From Erwinia persicina (GTDB lineage: Bacteria; Pseudomonadota; Gammaproteobacteria; Enterobacterales; Enterobacteriaceae), in assembly GCF_014838825.1 (NCBI RefSeq), contig NZ_JACYMO010000006.1:152583-216582 (forward strand): a stretch of DNA of 64,000 bases, in the 5' to 3' direction. This document shows, piece by piece, positions 36,717 to 46,320 of this stretch (the stretch's first letter is position 1; every line of letters starts with the position of its first letter). A program made the translations under genes and the position numbers. The notes below the pieces were generated by a model, which saw only the letters and a list, made by a program, of their open reading frames with translations, was not told the DNA's origin and made no database searches.

Positions 36717-37915
36717 GTCAGCCAAAAGAACAGAGTCTGTGGCGCTGGATCTGCATGCGGATCCTTGCGCTGGTGATGGGGTCGGTGGTGATGATCGGCT
36801 TCTGCATGTGGCTGCGCTTTGTGATCCAGAAATACTGGGTGCTCAACCGTATGCCGCCCGCAGAGAGTCAGGAGCTGGCTATCCTGTTAAAAAATCCCGA
36901 ACGCGACGTCTTACGCTTTCACCAGCTGGCGGATGCCGGGTTTGGCATCAGCTATTCAGTGCCTGACATCACCTCTTCTGACTGGATAACGTTGTGGGTG
37001 TTAATCCTGATGGCCATGCCGGTGATTATTGTTCTCGGACTACGTGCCGCCAGGCCGCTTTCGGAGCAGTTCAGCCGGCTGGCCACGGCGGCACGATCCG
37101 TGGCGCACGGCGAATTTGGTACCCGGGCCGATACGGTGGAAAACGCGCCTGCGGAGCTGGCGCAGTTCACGGAAGACTTTAATCTGATGTCCCGGCAGCT
37201 GGAACGTTACGATCGGGAACTGCGGGCTTCCCATGTTGCGATGGCTCACGAGCTGCGATCGCCGCTGACCGCCGCTATCGGACGGCTGCAGGGCATGCTG
37301 GACGGCGTGTTTGCGCCCGATCTGACCCAGTTAAATATGGTGATGAAGCAGCTGCAACACCTGAACCGTCTCACGGATGAGCTGCATCTACTGTCCCTTG
37401 CCGATGCGGGACAGCTCACGTTTACCCTCAATACCTTTGATCTGGTGGAACTGCTGAACGAGCGGGTAGCCTGGATCAGGCCTCAGGCCGTAGCGGCCGC
37501 AATGAGCATTAACGTCAGTGCACCGGCCCCCGCCGTTTTTCGCGGCGATCCGTTCAGAATGGGGCAGGTGTTTACTATCCTGCTGGAAAATGCGGTGCGC
37601 TATGCTGCCGAAGGCAAGGTGCTGGATATTGAGATAAAGCCCCATCTTAAAGGCTACCTGATTGCTTTTACCGATCATGGGCCGGGTGTGGATGCCGCGT
37701 TTCTGCCGCTGATGTTTGAACGGTTCACCCGCGCCGAATCATCCCGCGCGCGCCACTCTGGCGGCAGCGGGCTTGGCCTGTCGATAGCCCGCGCTATCTG
37801 TGAAGCCTGCGGGGGGAAGCTGGTGGCCTCACAGCCCGAACACCGGGGGCTGACGATAAGCCTCTATCTGCCGTTTGCCATTCCTGAGGCGGGAATGAAA
37901 AATCAGTTGAATTGA
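36713..37915 (+). CDS. Sensor histidine kinase partner
   Basis: 400 residues. TM1 at about 15-38, a short periplasmic loop of about 60 residues, TM2 at about 96-114, HAMP, HisKA with the His in HVAMAHELRSPLTAAIGRL, and HATPase with N-box ILLENAVRYAAEG, DHGPGVD and GGSGLGLSIARAI. The short sensor region resembles AdeS/BaeS-type kinases that sense membrane state. Four-base overlap with the regulator gene. Expected to control the RND genes downstream and perhaps mipA upstream. Confidence 0.9.
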   Translation: MSQPKEQSLWRWICMRILALVMGSVVMIGFCMWLRFVIQKYWVLNRMPPAESQELAILLKNPERDVLRFHQLADAGFGISYSVPDITSSDWITLWVLILMAMPVIIVLGLRAARPLSEQFSRLATAARSVAHGEFGTRADTVENAPAELAQFTEDFNLMSRQLERYDRELRASHVAMAHELRSPLTAAIGRLQGMLDGVFAPDLTQLNMVMKQLQHLNRLTDELHLLSLADAGQLTFTLNTFDLVELLNERVAWIRPQAVAAAMSINVSAPAPAVFRGDPFRMGQVFTILLENAVRYAAEGKVLDIEIKPHLKGYLIAFTDHGPGVDAAFLPLMFERFTRAESSRARHSGGSGLGLSIARAICEACGGKLVASQPEHRGLTISLYLPFAIPEAGMKNQLN

Positions 37916-37928
37916 CATTTCCTTGACA
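37912..37928 (+). promoter_or_regulatory. Direct TTGACA repeats, candidate response-regulator site
   Basis: Two TTGACA hexamers occur at 37912-37917 and 37923-37928, 11 bases apart, just at the kinase stop and about 65 bases before the adaptor gene. OmpR-family regulators bind direct repeats at 10-11-bp spacing; AdeR is known to bind a direct repeat between adeRS and adeABC. Either hexamer could also be a -35. Confidence 0.4.
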
Positions 37929-37963
37929 GGACGTGCAGCAAATCTGGACAGTCGCACGATTGA

Positions 37964-37995
37964 ATAGGGCTATCACCGCACAGGAATAGCCCTAT
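37964..37995 (+). repeat. 10-bp inverted repeat overlapping the adaptor-gene start
   Basis: ATAGGGCTAT (37964-37973) and ATAGCCCTAT (37986-37995) are perfect complements, 22 bases apart centre to centre. The second arm takes in two bases of the ATG (37994-37996), and the AGGA ribosome-binding site (37982-37985) is in the loop. As RNA it could hide the start codon; as DNA it could bind a dimeric protein. Confidence 0.7.
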
Positions 37996-39136
37996 GACCG
38001 ATACCTTTACTGACTACGCCCGCCACATACTGCACCACCTCAACCTGCCTGGCCGGCTCTCTGTCCACTGTCTGTGGCTGTTCTCGTTTCCGCTGATTTT
38101 TCTTCTCGCTGCCTGCGGTGACAAGGGACAGCCGGCATCGCCGCACGTCCGTCCTGTTCGCTATGTGATTGCCCCGGCCTCGCTTTCCGGCAGCCTGCTG
38201 TCGCAGACCGGAGAGATCCGCGCAACGGATGAAACAACGCTGGCTTTTCGTCTGGATGGCCGCCTGATTTCGCGTGCCGTGGATGTCGGTGACCGGGTGA
38301 AAGCAGGGCAGTTACTGGCGGTGCAGGATAACAGCACGGGGCTGAACCAGCTTGGCAGCGCGCGGGCTGATCTGGCCAGTGCGCAGGCGGCTGAACGGGT
38401 AGCGGCGCTGAATCTGCAACGGATGACCACGCTGACAAAAACCGGTGCCATTGCCCGCATGCAGCTCGATACGGCCCGGTCAGACTGGCAGGCGGCCTTA
38501 TCCAAAAGGCAGAGCAGCGAGGCTGCACTGAAAAATGCGCAGGACAGCCTGAGCTGGACCCGACTGACCGCACCGTCAGACGGCATTATTACTGCGGTCA
38601 GCGCCCAGCCCGGTCAGGTGGTCAGTGCCGGACAGGCAGTGTTCACCCTGGCGGCAGGCGGCGGCCGCGACGCCGTGTTTGACCTCAGCGATCCGCAGGC
38701 GCTGACGCAAAGTAACCCCGCCGTGGTTCGCGTGTCGCTGCTGGCCGACCCCACCATTCAGGTTCAGGCGCACCTGCGAGACGTCAGCCCGCAGGCCGAT
38801 CCCCAGACGCGCACCTGGCGGGTGCGCGTAACGCTGGATCATCCTCCGGAAAGCATGGCGCTGGGGGCCAGCGTCCAGGTGAACTGGCGGCGTGAGGGCA
38901 CGCGCAGTATCAGCCTGCCGGCGTCGGCGTTGACCCGGCTGGGGGATCAGGCCGCCGTATTTGTGGTCGATCGCGCCCAACAACGGGTGCGGCTGCGCCC
39001 GGTCACGCTGGGGGCCTTCACGGTGACGGACATTTCCGTCACCGCAGGGGTTCGCCCCGGGGAAGCGGTGGTGACGGCCGGTGTCAGCAAATTGCGCGAC
39101 GGTGAAAAAGTCACGCTGCTGGAGGACGGAGAATGA
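37994..39136 (+). CDS. RND efflux periplasmic adaptor (membrane fusion protein)
   Basis: 380 residues. Long leader with a lipobox LLAAC at about residues 37-41, so probably a lipoprotein anchored to the inner membrane. HlyD/AcrA-like order: barrel-sandwich half (LDGRLISRAVDVGDRVKAGQ), alpha-hairpin (about 105-175), second half (LTAPSDGIITAVSAQPGQVV), beta-barrel and membrane-proximal domain. Ends overlapping the RND gene by four bases. No outer-membrane channel gene follows, so it must use TolC or similar. Confidence 0.9.
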   Translation: MTDTFTDYARHILHHLNLPGRLSVHCLWLFSFPLIFLLAACGDKGQPASPHVRPVRYVIAPASLSGSLLSQTGEIRATDETTLAFRLDGRLISRAVDVGDRVKAGQLLAVQDNSTGLNQLGSARADLASAQAAERVAALNLQRMTTLTKTGAIARMQLDTARSDWQAALSKRQSSEAALKNAQDSLSWTRLTAPSDGIITAVSAQPGQVVSAGQAVFTLAAGGGRDAVFDLSDPQALTQSNPAVVRVSLLADPTIQVQAHLRDVSPQADPQTRTWRVRVTLDHPPESMALGASVQVNWRREGTRSISLPASALTRLGDQAAVFVVDRAQQRVRLRPVTLGAFTVTDISVTAGVRPGEAVVTAGVSKLRDGEKVTLLEDGE

Positions 39137-42100
39137 ACCCGAAAAAAACCGCGTCACGTTTTAACCTTTCCACCTGGGCGCTACAGCACCAGCAGCTGAT
39201 TGTCTTCTTTATGCTGCTGGTGATGGCGGCGGGAACCTTCAGCTATATGAACCTGCCGCGCAACGAGGATCCGGCCTTTACCATCAAGACCGCCGTGGTG
39301 ACGGCCGCCTGGCCCGGAGCCGATGTAAAAGATACCGTCAATCTGGTCACCGATACGCTGGAAAAAAAGCTGCAGGAGATCCCTTACCTCGACTATGTCG
39401 AGAGTGAAACCCGCGCCGGGCAGGCGGTCATTTTTATCAATCTGCGCGACGATACGCCGCCTGCCGCCGTTGCGGGTATCTGGTATCAGGTGCGCAAGAA
39501 GGTCGAAGATATTGCGCCTTCCCTGCCGCAGGGCGTACAGACGCCGCAGGTGAACGACGAGTTTGATGATACGTTCGGCACCATTTACGGTTTTACCGCC
39601 GAGGGCTTCACCCCACGTGAGCTGCGTGACCGGGTAGAGGATATTCGGCGCAGCCTGATGTCACTGCCGGATATGGGGAAAATTATCCTGACCGGCGTGC
39701 AGGAAGAGCAGATCGTCATTGCCTTTTCGCCGCGTAAAATGGCCGGGCTGGGGCTGGATCTCCAGCAGGTTACCGCCGCCATTGCCGCACAGAATGCCGT
39801 GGCACCGGCCGGGGAAATTCGCAGCGACCGGGAAAACATCGCCCTGCGTGTCACCGGGGCGCTGGGGTCAGCAGAGAGCCTGCGGGCCGTCGTCCTGCAT
39901 ATCGGCCAGCGGTATATTCCCCTGAGTGATATTGCCACGGTAACTCGCCAGGCCGCGGAGCCGCCGGCGTCCGCATTTCGCGTTAACGGCCAGCCCGCCA
40001 TTGGGCTGGCGATCTCTATGGCTGCCACCGGGAATATGATCCATTTTGGCGAGGCGCTCAGCCAGCGTATGGCGGCCATTCAGGCCGGACTGCCGCACGG
40101 GATTGAGATGACCCGGGTCGCCGACCAGAGCAAGGTCGTTCAGCAAGCGGTCAGTGGCTTCACCCGGGTGCTGGCAGAAGCGGTGATTATCGTAATGGCG
40201 GTCTCGTTTATCTCGCTGGGAATGCGCGCCGGGCTGGTGGTGGCCACGGCAATCCCGCTGGTGCTGGCCATTACCTTTACCGGCATGATGCTGGCCGGGA
40301 TCGGTTTGCAGCGGATTTCACTGGGCGCGCTGATTATCGCGCTCGGGCTGCTGGTGGACGATGCGATGATCACCGTGGAAACCATGGTGTCGAGGCTCGA
40401 GGCGGGAGACAGCCGCTGGAAGGCCGCCAGCCATGCGTTTGAAACCACGGCCTTCCCGATGCTGACAGGTACGCTGGTGATGATCGCCGGGTTTATTCCG
40501 GTCGGATTTGCTGCCTCCAGCGCCGGGGAGTACTGTTTTTCCCTGTTCGCCGTGGTGATGATTGCGCTGCTCTCTTCGTGGGTGGTGGCCATCCTGTTTT
40601 CCCCACTGACCGGTACCTGGCTGCTGCCCGCGACCCTCAGCCCCCACCAACACGGGCCGGGGCGCCTGGCGCGTGGCTATCACCGGCTGCTGGCACTGGC
40701 GCTGCGCCACCGGCTGAAAACGGTATCCATGGCACTGATCCTGCTGGTGCTGGCAGGGTGGGGGACTACGTTTATGCAGGGGGAATTTTTCCCGGCGTCC
40801 GACCGGCCCGAACTGCTGGTCAGCCTGACGCTGCCCGGTAATGCTTCGCAGGCTGAAACCGAACGGCGGACGGAACGGCTGGAGCAGGCACTGCGCGGGA
40901 ACCCGCATATTGACCATTTTTCCAGCTATATTGGCACCGGCGCGATCCGCTTCTATCTGCCGATGGATGTGCTGCTGGACAACGAAAATACGGCCCAGCT
41001 GGTGGTGGTAGCGAAGAGCCTTGAGGACCGGGAAGCGCTGCGCAAGCAGCTGGAACATATCCTCTCCGCCGGATTTGGCGATATCGCCACGCGCGTGTCG
41101 CCGCTGGAGCTTGGCCCACCGGTCGGCTGGCCGCTTAAATACCGCGTGAGCGGGCCGGACTATCATCGGGTGCAGGCGATCGCCCGCCAGCTCGCCGGTA
41201 TCCTGGGCGACAGTCCGGCCACCCGCGAAGTAAACCTCACCGCCGGGGAGCCGGAGCGCGTGGTTACGCTGCAGATTAACCAGACCGCCGCCCGCGCAGC
41301 CGGTCTCTCTTCGGAAAGCGTGGCCAGCGCGCTGAATACCCTCTGGTCGGGCAGCGTGGTGACAACAGTTCGTGACGGCAACCGGCTGGTGGACGTGGTG
41401 CTGCGGGCAAATGATGCAGAACGCCAGGATCTGTCAACACTCTCCACACTGCAACTCACCGCCAGCAGCGGCGTAAAGGTGCCGTTAAGCCAGGTGGCGA
41501 CCCTTAACTGGGGGATTCAGGATCCCGTTATCTGGCGTCACCAGCGCCTGCCATTTATCACCGTGCAGACCGACCTGGCACCGGGGCGGCGTGCGGAAGC
41601 CGTCTCACAGCAGCTGGCAGCATCTGTCGCACGGGTGCGGGACGCCCTGCCGCCGGAGTACCGGATTGAAGAGGGGGGCGCGGTGGCCGAGTCAGATAAG
41701 GGCAACAGTTCGGTGTTTGCCGTGCTGCCGGTGACGCTGTTCTTTATGCTGATCCTGCTGATGGTTCAGTTACAGCGCTTCTCACGGATGCTGCTGGCGC
41801 TGCTGATGGCCCCCTTCGGCCTGATTGGTATCGTGCTGGCGATGCTCCCCACCGGCACGCCGATGGGCTTTGTTGCGCTGCTGGGAATGATTGCACTCGC
41901 CGGTATGATCATCCGTAATGCGGTGATTTTAATCAGCGAGGTGGACAGCAATTTGCAGCGGGGGATGGCCAAAGAGGATGCGATTACTGCCGCCGCACAC
42001 CATCGCGCCCGTCCGATTATGCTGACCGCCTGCGCGGCTATCCTCGGCATGATCCCGATAGCGGAGCAGGTATTCTGGGGGCCTATGGCTTATGCCATTA

Positions 42101-42195
42101 TTGGCGGATTGCTGGTGGCGACGCTGGTGACGCTGACGGTGCTGCCCGCCTGCCTCAGTCTGGCGATCCGCGACGAGGCTGCGGCGAAGCCATAA
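39133..42195 (+). CDS. RND-family efflux pump (HAE1-like)
   Basis: 1020 residues with 12 membrane helices and two large periplasmic loops. Proton-relay Asp pair at 409-410 in LGLLVDDAMITVETM. The TM10 Lys of AcrB is Arg at residue 928 (MIIRNAVILISEVD), a variant seen in a divergent branch of RND pumps. Less than AcrB/AcrD-like in the drug-binding loops, so substrate is not inferred. Together with the adaptor and two-component genes it forms a regulated efflux unit. Confidence 0.92.
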   Translation: MNPKKTASRFNLSTWALQHQQLIVFFMLLVMAAGTFSYMNLPRNEDPAFTIKTAVVTAAWPGADVKDTVNLVTDTLEKKLQEIPYLDYVESETRAGQAVIFINLRDDTPPAAVAGIWYQVRKKVEDIAPSLPQGVQTPQVNDEFDDTFGTIYGFTAEGFTPRELRDRVEDIRRSLMSLPDMGKIILTGVQEEQIVIAFSPRKMAGLGLDLQQVTAAIAAQNAVAPAGEIRSDRENIALRVTGALGSAESLRAVVLHIGQRYIPLSDIATVTRQAAEPPASAFRVNGQPAIGLAISMAATGNMIHFGEALSQRMAAIQAGLPHGIEMTRVADQSKVVQQAVSGFTRVLAEAVIIVMAVSFISLGMRAGLVVATAIPLVLAITFTGMMLAGIGLQRISLGALIIALGLLVDDAMITVETMVSRLEAGDSRWKAASHAFETTAFPMLTGTLVMIAGFIPVGFAASSAGEYCFSLFAVVMIALLSSWVVAILFSPLTGTWLLPATLSPHQHGPGRLARGYHRLLALALRHRLKTVSMALILLVLAGWGTTFMQGEFFPASDRPELLVSLTLPGNASQAETERRTERLEQALRGNPHIDHFSSYIGTGAIRFYLPMDVLLDNENTAQLVVVAKSLEDREALRKQLEHILSAGFGDIATRVSPLELGPPVGWPLKYRVSGPDYHRVQAIARQLAGILGDSPATREVNLTAGEPERVVTLQINQTAARAAGLSSESVASALNTLWSGSVVTTVRDGNRLVDVVLRANDAERQDLSTLSTLQLTASSGVKVPLSQVATLNWGIQDPVIWRHQRLPFITVQTDLAPGRRAEAVSQQLAASVARVRDALPPEYRIEEGGAVAESDKGNSSVFAVLPVTLFFMLILLMVQLQRFSRMLLALLMAPFGLIGIVLAMLPTGTPMGFVALLGMIALAGMIIRNAVILISEVDSNLQRGMAKEDAITAAAHHRARPIMLTACAAILGMIPIAEQVFWGPMAYAIIGGLLVATLVTLTVLPACLSLAIRDEAAAKP

Positions 42196-42216
42196 AAAAA
42201 CCGCCTTTCGGCGGTT
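42194..42216 (-). terminator. Intrinsic terminator of talA-tktB
   Basis: On the minus strand AACCGCC-GAAA-GGCGGTT is followed by a run of T. It overlaps the RND stop codon and serves tktB. Confidence 0.85.
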
Positions 42217-42240
42217 CAGTGTACGGAGGAAAACGGGCCA

Positions 42241-44241
42241 TCAGTGCGGCTTCAGCAGCGCCTCGGCGTGGCTGACAATGTTTTCCACGGTGAAGCCAAA
42301 CTCCGGGAACAGCTTCTCGGCCGGGGCTGATTCCCCAAAGCCGGTCATGCCGACGATGGCACCGTTCAGGCCAACATACTTATACCAGTAGTCGGCTATG
42401 CCCGCTTCCACGGCCACGCGCGCCTGAACGCCGGACGGCAGCACGGATTCGCGGTAGGCGGCATCCTGGGCATCAAACAGATCGGTTGATGGCAGGGAGA
42501 CGACCCGAACCTTGTGGCCGCTGGCGGTCAGCTTGTCGGCCGCACCCAGGGTGATTTCCACTTCGGAGCCGGTGGCAATCAGGATCACCTCCGGGGTACC
42601 GTCGCTGTCTTTCAGTACGTAGCCGCCGCGTGAAATATTCGCCAGCTGCTCTTTCGTTCGCTCCGGCTGCGCCAGGTTCTGACGCGAGAGGATCAGCGCG
42701 GTCGGGCCATGATGTCGCTCAACGGCATGTTTCCACGCTACGGCCGTTTCAACCTGATCGCACGGACGCCAGACGCTCATATTGGGCGTGACGCGCAGGC
42801 TGGCAATCTGTTCAACCGGCTGGTGCGTCGGGCCATCTTCCCCGAGACCGATGGAGTCGTGGGTATAGACCATAATCTGACGGGCTTTCATCAGCGCCGC
42901 CATACGTACGGCGTTACGGGCATATTCCACAAACATCAGGAAGGTCGCCGTATAAGGAATAAAGCCACCGTGATGGGCCAGGCCATTGGCAATCGCCGTC
43001 ATCCCAAATTCGCGCACGCCGTAGTGGATATAGTTACCCGCCTCGTCCTCTTTGATCGACTTCGAGCCAGACCAGATGGTCAGGTTACTCGGGGCCAGGT
43101 CAGCAGAGCCGCCCAGGAACTCTTTCAGCAGCGGACCGTAAGCTTCCAGGGCGTTCTGCGAGGCCTTACGGCTGGCAATTTTCTGCGGGTTAGCCTGCAG
43201 CTTCTCAATGTATTTCTGCGTTTCTGCCTGCCAGTTCTCAGGCATACCACCGGTCATACGGCGGGTATACTCGGCGGCCAGCTCCGGGTGTGCGGCCTGA
43301 TAGGCAGCAAATTTCTCGTCCCAGGCTTTTTCCGCTCTGGCACCGGCTTCTTTCGCATCCCACTGGGCGTAAATCTCTTTCGGGATCTCAAACGGTGGAT
43401 AATTCCAGCCCAGCGCTTTACGCGTCAGCGCCACTTCTTCATCACCCAGCGCTGCGCCGTGGGCTTCTTCTTTCCCGGCTTTGTTCGGTGAGCCGAAGCC
43501 AATCACGGTTTTACAGATCAGCAGGGACGGCTTATCCGTCACGCTCTGCGCCTCTTTGATAGCGCTGGCAATCGCATCCGGGTTGTGACCGTCTATGTCG
43601 CGGATCACATGCCAGTGGTAGGATTCAAAACGTTGAGCCGTGTCATCGGTAAACCAGCCTTCCACTTCGCCATCAATCGAGATGCCGTTGTGATCGTAGA
43701 AGCCAATCAGTTTGCCCAGACCCAGCGTTCCCGCCAGTGAGCAGACTTCGTGGGAGATACCTTCCATCAGGCAACCATCGCCCATAAATACATAGGTGTG
43801 GTGGTCGACAATTTCATGGCCGGGGCGGTTAAACTGCGCGCCCAGCGTGCGTTCTGCAATGGCCAGACCGACGGCGTTCGCCAGGCCCTGGCCCAGCGGC
43901 CCGGTGGTGGTCTCAACGCCCGGCGTGTAGCCCAGCTCCGGGTGACCCGGGGTTTTTGAATGCAGCTGGCGGAAGTTCTTCAGCTCGGACATCGGCAGAT
44001 CGTAACCGGAGAGGTGCAGCAGGCTGTAGAGCAGCATCGAAGCGTGGCCGTTAGACAGGATAAAACGGTCACGGTCGGCCCAGGCCGGGTTGTTCGGATT
44101 GTGATGCAGGAACTCACGCCACAGGACTTCAGCGATATCGGCCATGCCCATCGGAGCACCGGGGTGGCCAGATTTGGCTTTTTGCACCGCGTCCATACTT
44201 AGCGCACGGATGGCATTTGCCAGTTCTTTACGTGAAGACAT
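42241..44241 (-). CDS. tktB: Transketolase
   Basis: Thiamine-diphosphate enzyme of the non-oxidative pentose phosphate pathway. 666 residues; ThDP-binding motif [18 protein letters not shown]...DHN near residues 155-187, [20 protein letters not shown] at the N-terminus, and [16 protein letters not shown] near residue 470. Named tktB, not tktA, by its link to talA and nearby maeB and nudK, the E. coli tktB neighbourhood. Lies 69 bases after talA on the same strand. Transfers two-carbon units and accepts erythrose 4-phosphate. Confidence 0.93.
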   Translation of the reverse strand: MSSRKELANAIRALSMDAVQKAKSGHPGAPMGMADIAEVLWREFLHHNPNNPAWADRDRFILSNGHASMLLYSLLHLSGYDLPMSELKNFRQLHSKTPGHPELGYTPGVETTTGPLGQGLANAVGLAIAERTLGAQFNRPGHEIVDHHTYVFMGDGCLMEGISHEVCSLAGTLGLGKLIGFYDHNGISIDGEVEGWFTDDTAQRFESYHWHVIRDIDGHNPDAIASAIKEAQSVTDKPSLLICKTVIGFGSPNKAGKEEAHGAALGDEEVALTRKALGWNYPPFEIPKEIYAQWDAKEAGARAEKAWDEKFAAYQAAHPELAAEYTRRMTGGMPENWQAETQKYIEKLQANPQKIASRKASQNALEAYGPLLKEFLGGSADLAPSNLTIWSGSKSIKEDEAGNYIHYGVREFGMTAIANGLAHHGGFIPYTATFLMFVEYARNAVRMAALMKARQIMVYTHDSIGLGEDGPTHQPVEQIASLRVTPNMSVWRPCDQVETAVAWKHAVERHHGPTALILSRQNLAQPERTKEQLANISRGGYVLKDSDGTPEVILIATGSEVEITLGAADKLTASGHKVRVVSLPSTDLFDAQDAAYRESVLPSGVQARVAVEAGIADYWYKYVGLNGAIVGMTGFGESAPAEKLFPEFGFTVENIVSHAEALLKPH

Positions 44242-44310
44242 TATTTCCTCCAGAATACGTGAGGGCGGATCGACGATCCGCCCGGGGAACAGGGTTGGAA
44301 AGCGGGGGAA

Positions 44311-45261
44311 TTACAGGCGCGCGGCCAGCACATCTTCCAGGTTCTGCTGGTCAACGGCGAACTGACGGATACCTTCGGCCAGTTTTTCTACCGCCATCGG
44401 ATCCTGATTGTGCTCCCAGCGGAATTCCGCTTCAGACAGCGGAGCCGGCTGGTGGAAGGCCTGAGTGGATGGCGTCAGTTTACGCTCAACCGGGGCGTTG
44501 CTGGCCTGTAGCTCTTCCAGCAGGTTAGGGGCAATCGTCAGACGGTCGCAGCCTGCCAGCGCCAGGATCTGCTCCGTTTTACGGAAGCTGGCACCCATGA
44601 TGACGGTGTTGTAGCGGTGCTGTTTGTAGTATTCGTAAATGCTACGGACCGATTTCACGCCAGGATCTTCATCAACCACGTACGGGTCGAGCGGCTTACG
44701 GCTGTTGTACCAGTCGTAAATACGGCCCACGAACGGGGAGATCAGGAACACACCGGCTTCGGCGCAGGCACGAGCCTGAGCGAAGGAGAACAGCAGGGTC
44801 AGGTTACACTGGATACCGTTTTTCTCCAGTTCCTCAGCCGCTTTGATCCCCTCCCAGGTGGAGGCCAGCTTGATCAGAATGCGCGAACGGTCAATGCCGT
44901 GCTCTTCATACATTCTCACCAGCTTTTCTGCTTTAGTGACGCACATGCCGCGATCGAAGGAGAGGCGCGCATCCACTTCGGTAGACACACGGCCCGGTAC
45001 GCTTTTCAGGATTTCCAGCCCGAGGTTAATCGCCACTTTATCACTGGCATTGATAATCTGGGTTTCTTTACTGCCGCCCTGTTTTTTGGCGTAGTCGATA
45101 GCGTCGGTAATCAGATGTTTGTAAGAGTCGAGGCCAGAGGCTTTCAGGATCAGAGACGGGTTGGTTGTGGCATCTTCCGGGTGGTAATTACGGATGGATT
45201 CAATATCGCCACTATCAGCCACCACGGTGGTGAATTGTTTCAGTGCGTCTAACTGGTTCAT
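44311..45261 (-). CDS. talA: Transaldolase A
   Basis: Schiff-base aldolase exchanging three-carbon units between sedoheptulose 7-phosphate and glyceraldehyde 3-phosphate, giving erythrose 4-phosphate and fructose 6-phosphate. 316 residues. Signature ATTNPSLI near residue 31, catalytic Lys in [20 protein letters not shown], and [10 protein letters not shown] downstream. The start follows GGAG. A 276-base gap to derI holds its promoter; nothing else is seen in it. Confidence 0.96.
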   Translation of the reverse strand: MNQLDALKQFTTVVADSGDIESIRNYHPEDATTNPSLILKASGLDSYKHLITDAIDYAKKQGGSKETQIINASDKVAINLGLEILKSVPGRVSTEVDARLSFDRGMCVTKAEKLVRMYEEHGIDRSRILIKLASTWEGIKAAEELEKNGIQCNLTLLFSFAQARACAEAGVFLISPFVGRIYDWYNSRKPLDPYVVDEDPGVKSVRSIYEYYKQHRYNTVIMGASFRKTEQILALAGCDRLTIAPNLLEELQASNAPVERKLTPSTQAFHQPAPLSEAEFRWEHNQDPMAVEKLAEGIRQFAVDQQNLEDVLAARL

Positions 45262-45537
45262 CTAAAGCTCCTTGATAACAATCGGTGATGCAAATTTGAC
45301 CGTGACGCGTGTGCTGCGGCTGTTTTAACAGGCAATACGCAACAACTCTACCGGACACGGCTGAGTATTCTTAGGCGAAACATTGCATCAGACCCGCGAA
45401 GATGGGAATGCGTTTTCTCTGATTGTTGCGATGGGTTCGCCCAATGGGCCAGTCAACTGGCAAAAATATCACGACAGTAAAGTGTAGCAGCTCGTGGCAA
45501 ACAGGGGGTGCGGCGGGGCTAATACCGCACATCAGGA

Positions 45538-45996
45538 TTACTTTTCGCCGACTTTGTGCTCGTAATAACTGATTTTCTCCACTTTTTCCAACGACCCTCC
45601 GCCTTCAAATTCAGAGTTTAGCCAGCTGTTGACAATGCTGCGCGCCAGCTCTGGCCCAACAACGCGCGCCCCCAGCGTCATCACCTGTGCATTGTTACTT
45701 TTACGGGCACGCTCGGCAGAGTAGGTGTCATGGCACTGTGCCGCGCGGATACCCGGCACTTTATTCGCCACAATCGCCATGCCAATTCCGGTGCCGCAGA
45801 TCAGGATCCCGCGCTGATGCCTGCCTTCACGAATCGCGTTCGCCACGTTCCAGGCGATATCGGGGTAGATGGGGCCTGTGGCCCCACCGTCATTACTGTA
45901 GTCGCTGACCTCAATATTCTTTTCCAGCAGCAGTTGCTTGATCAGGTTTTTTAATTCCAGGGCCGCATCATCGGCGCCAATCGCAATAGAGGACAT
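45538..45996 (-). CDS. derI: D-erythrulose 4-phosphate isomerase (RpiB/LacAB family)
   Basis: 152-residue member of the RpiB/LacAB family: IAIGADDAALELKNLIKQ, then CGTGIGMAIVANKVPGIRA with the catalytic Cys, and HDTYSAERARKSNNAQVMTL. Ordinary ribose 5-phosphate isomerase B has the same fold, but it is divergent from a DAK-type kinase, TIM-type isomerase, oxidoisomerase and decarboxylase, matching the D-apionate/L-erythrulose pathway in which this family converts D-erythrulose 4-phosphate to D-erythrose 4-phosphate. GGGAG precedes the ATG. Shares the repeat-bearing control region with the transporter operon. Confidence 0.8.
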   Translation of the reverse strand: MSSIAIGADDAALELKNLIKQLLLEKNIEVSDYSNDGGATGPIYPDIAWNVANAIREGRHQRGILICGTGIGMAIVANKVPGIRAAQCHDTYSAERARKSNNAQVMTLGARVVGPELARSIVNSWLNSEFEGGGSLEKVEKISYYEHKVGEK

Positions 45997-46084
45997 AGGT
46001 TACTCCCGCTGAGATATCAGGGTTACCGGATCGCTTTCAGAGAAGAGGATCCCGGTAACGGTTCAGGATTACCCTACCTCATTT

Positions 46085-46106
46085 GTGTTCATATGTTCAA
46101 TCATTG
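46085..46106 (+). promoter_or_regulatory. Operator-like repeat, copy 1
   Basis: A 22-base element with core GTGTTCATATGTTCA and ending CATTG, 19 of 22 identical to copy 2. It lies 89 bases before derI. The TGTTCAT unit is itself repeated. Probable site for the SorC-family regulator at 52064; binding is inferred. Confidence 0.55.
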
Positions 46107-46262
46107 TTCTTTTGTTTTATTCTTCCGTATTATTTTTTCGAGCCTTTTTTCCTTATTCCCTGCGGTTTAGCGTGTTATTGGCCATAAAATGCAAATTTAA
46201 AGGTTTTGAGATGCGTCACAGTTTTGGTTTTCCCCGCTGGGAAATGAACATTAATACAGATA

Positions 46263-46284
46263 GTGTTCATTTGTTCACGCATTG
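46263..46284 (+). promoter_or_regulatory. Operator-like repeat, copy 2
   Basis: Core GTGTTCATTTGTTCA, ending CATTG; 178 bases from copy 1, same orientation. An inverted TGAACA at 46245-46250 pairs with its TGTTCA. It lies 37 bases before the leader ORF. Confidence 0.55.
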
Positions 46285-46320
46285 ATGCAATGCACAAGAA
46301 GACCCACTGAGGACTCAACC

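Larger units (their letters stand above)
45997..46320. other. Shared control region of derI and the transporter operon
   Basis: 324 bases between divergent genes, T-rich in the middle (46101-46160). Contains the two 22-bp repeats and the ribosome-binding site of the leader ORF. No gene larger than the leader ORF seen. Confidence 0.7.

Noticed and set aside
44617..45252. Long open frame antisense to talA
   Set aside because: A by-product of codon bias in a real gene; talA is certain on the other strand.
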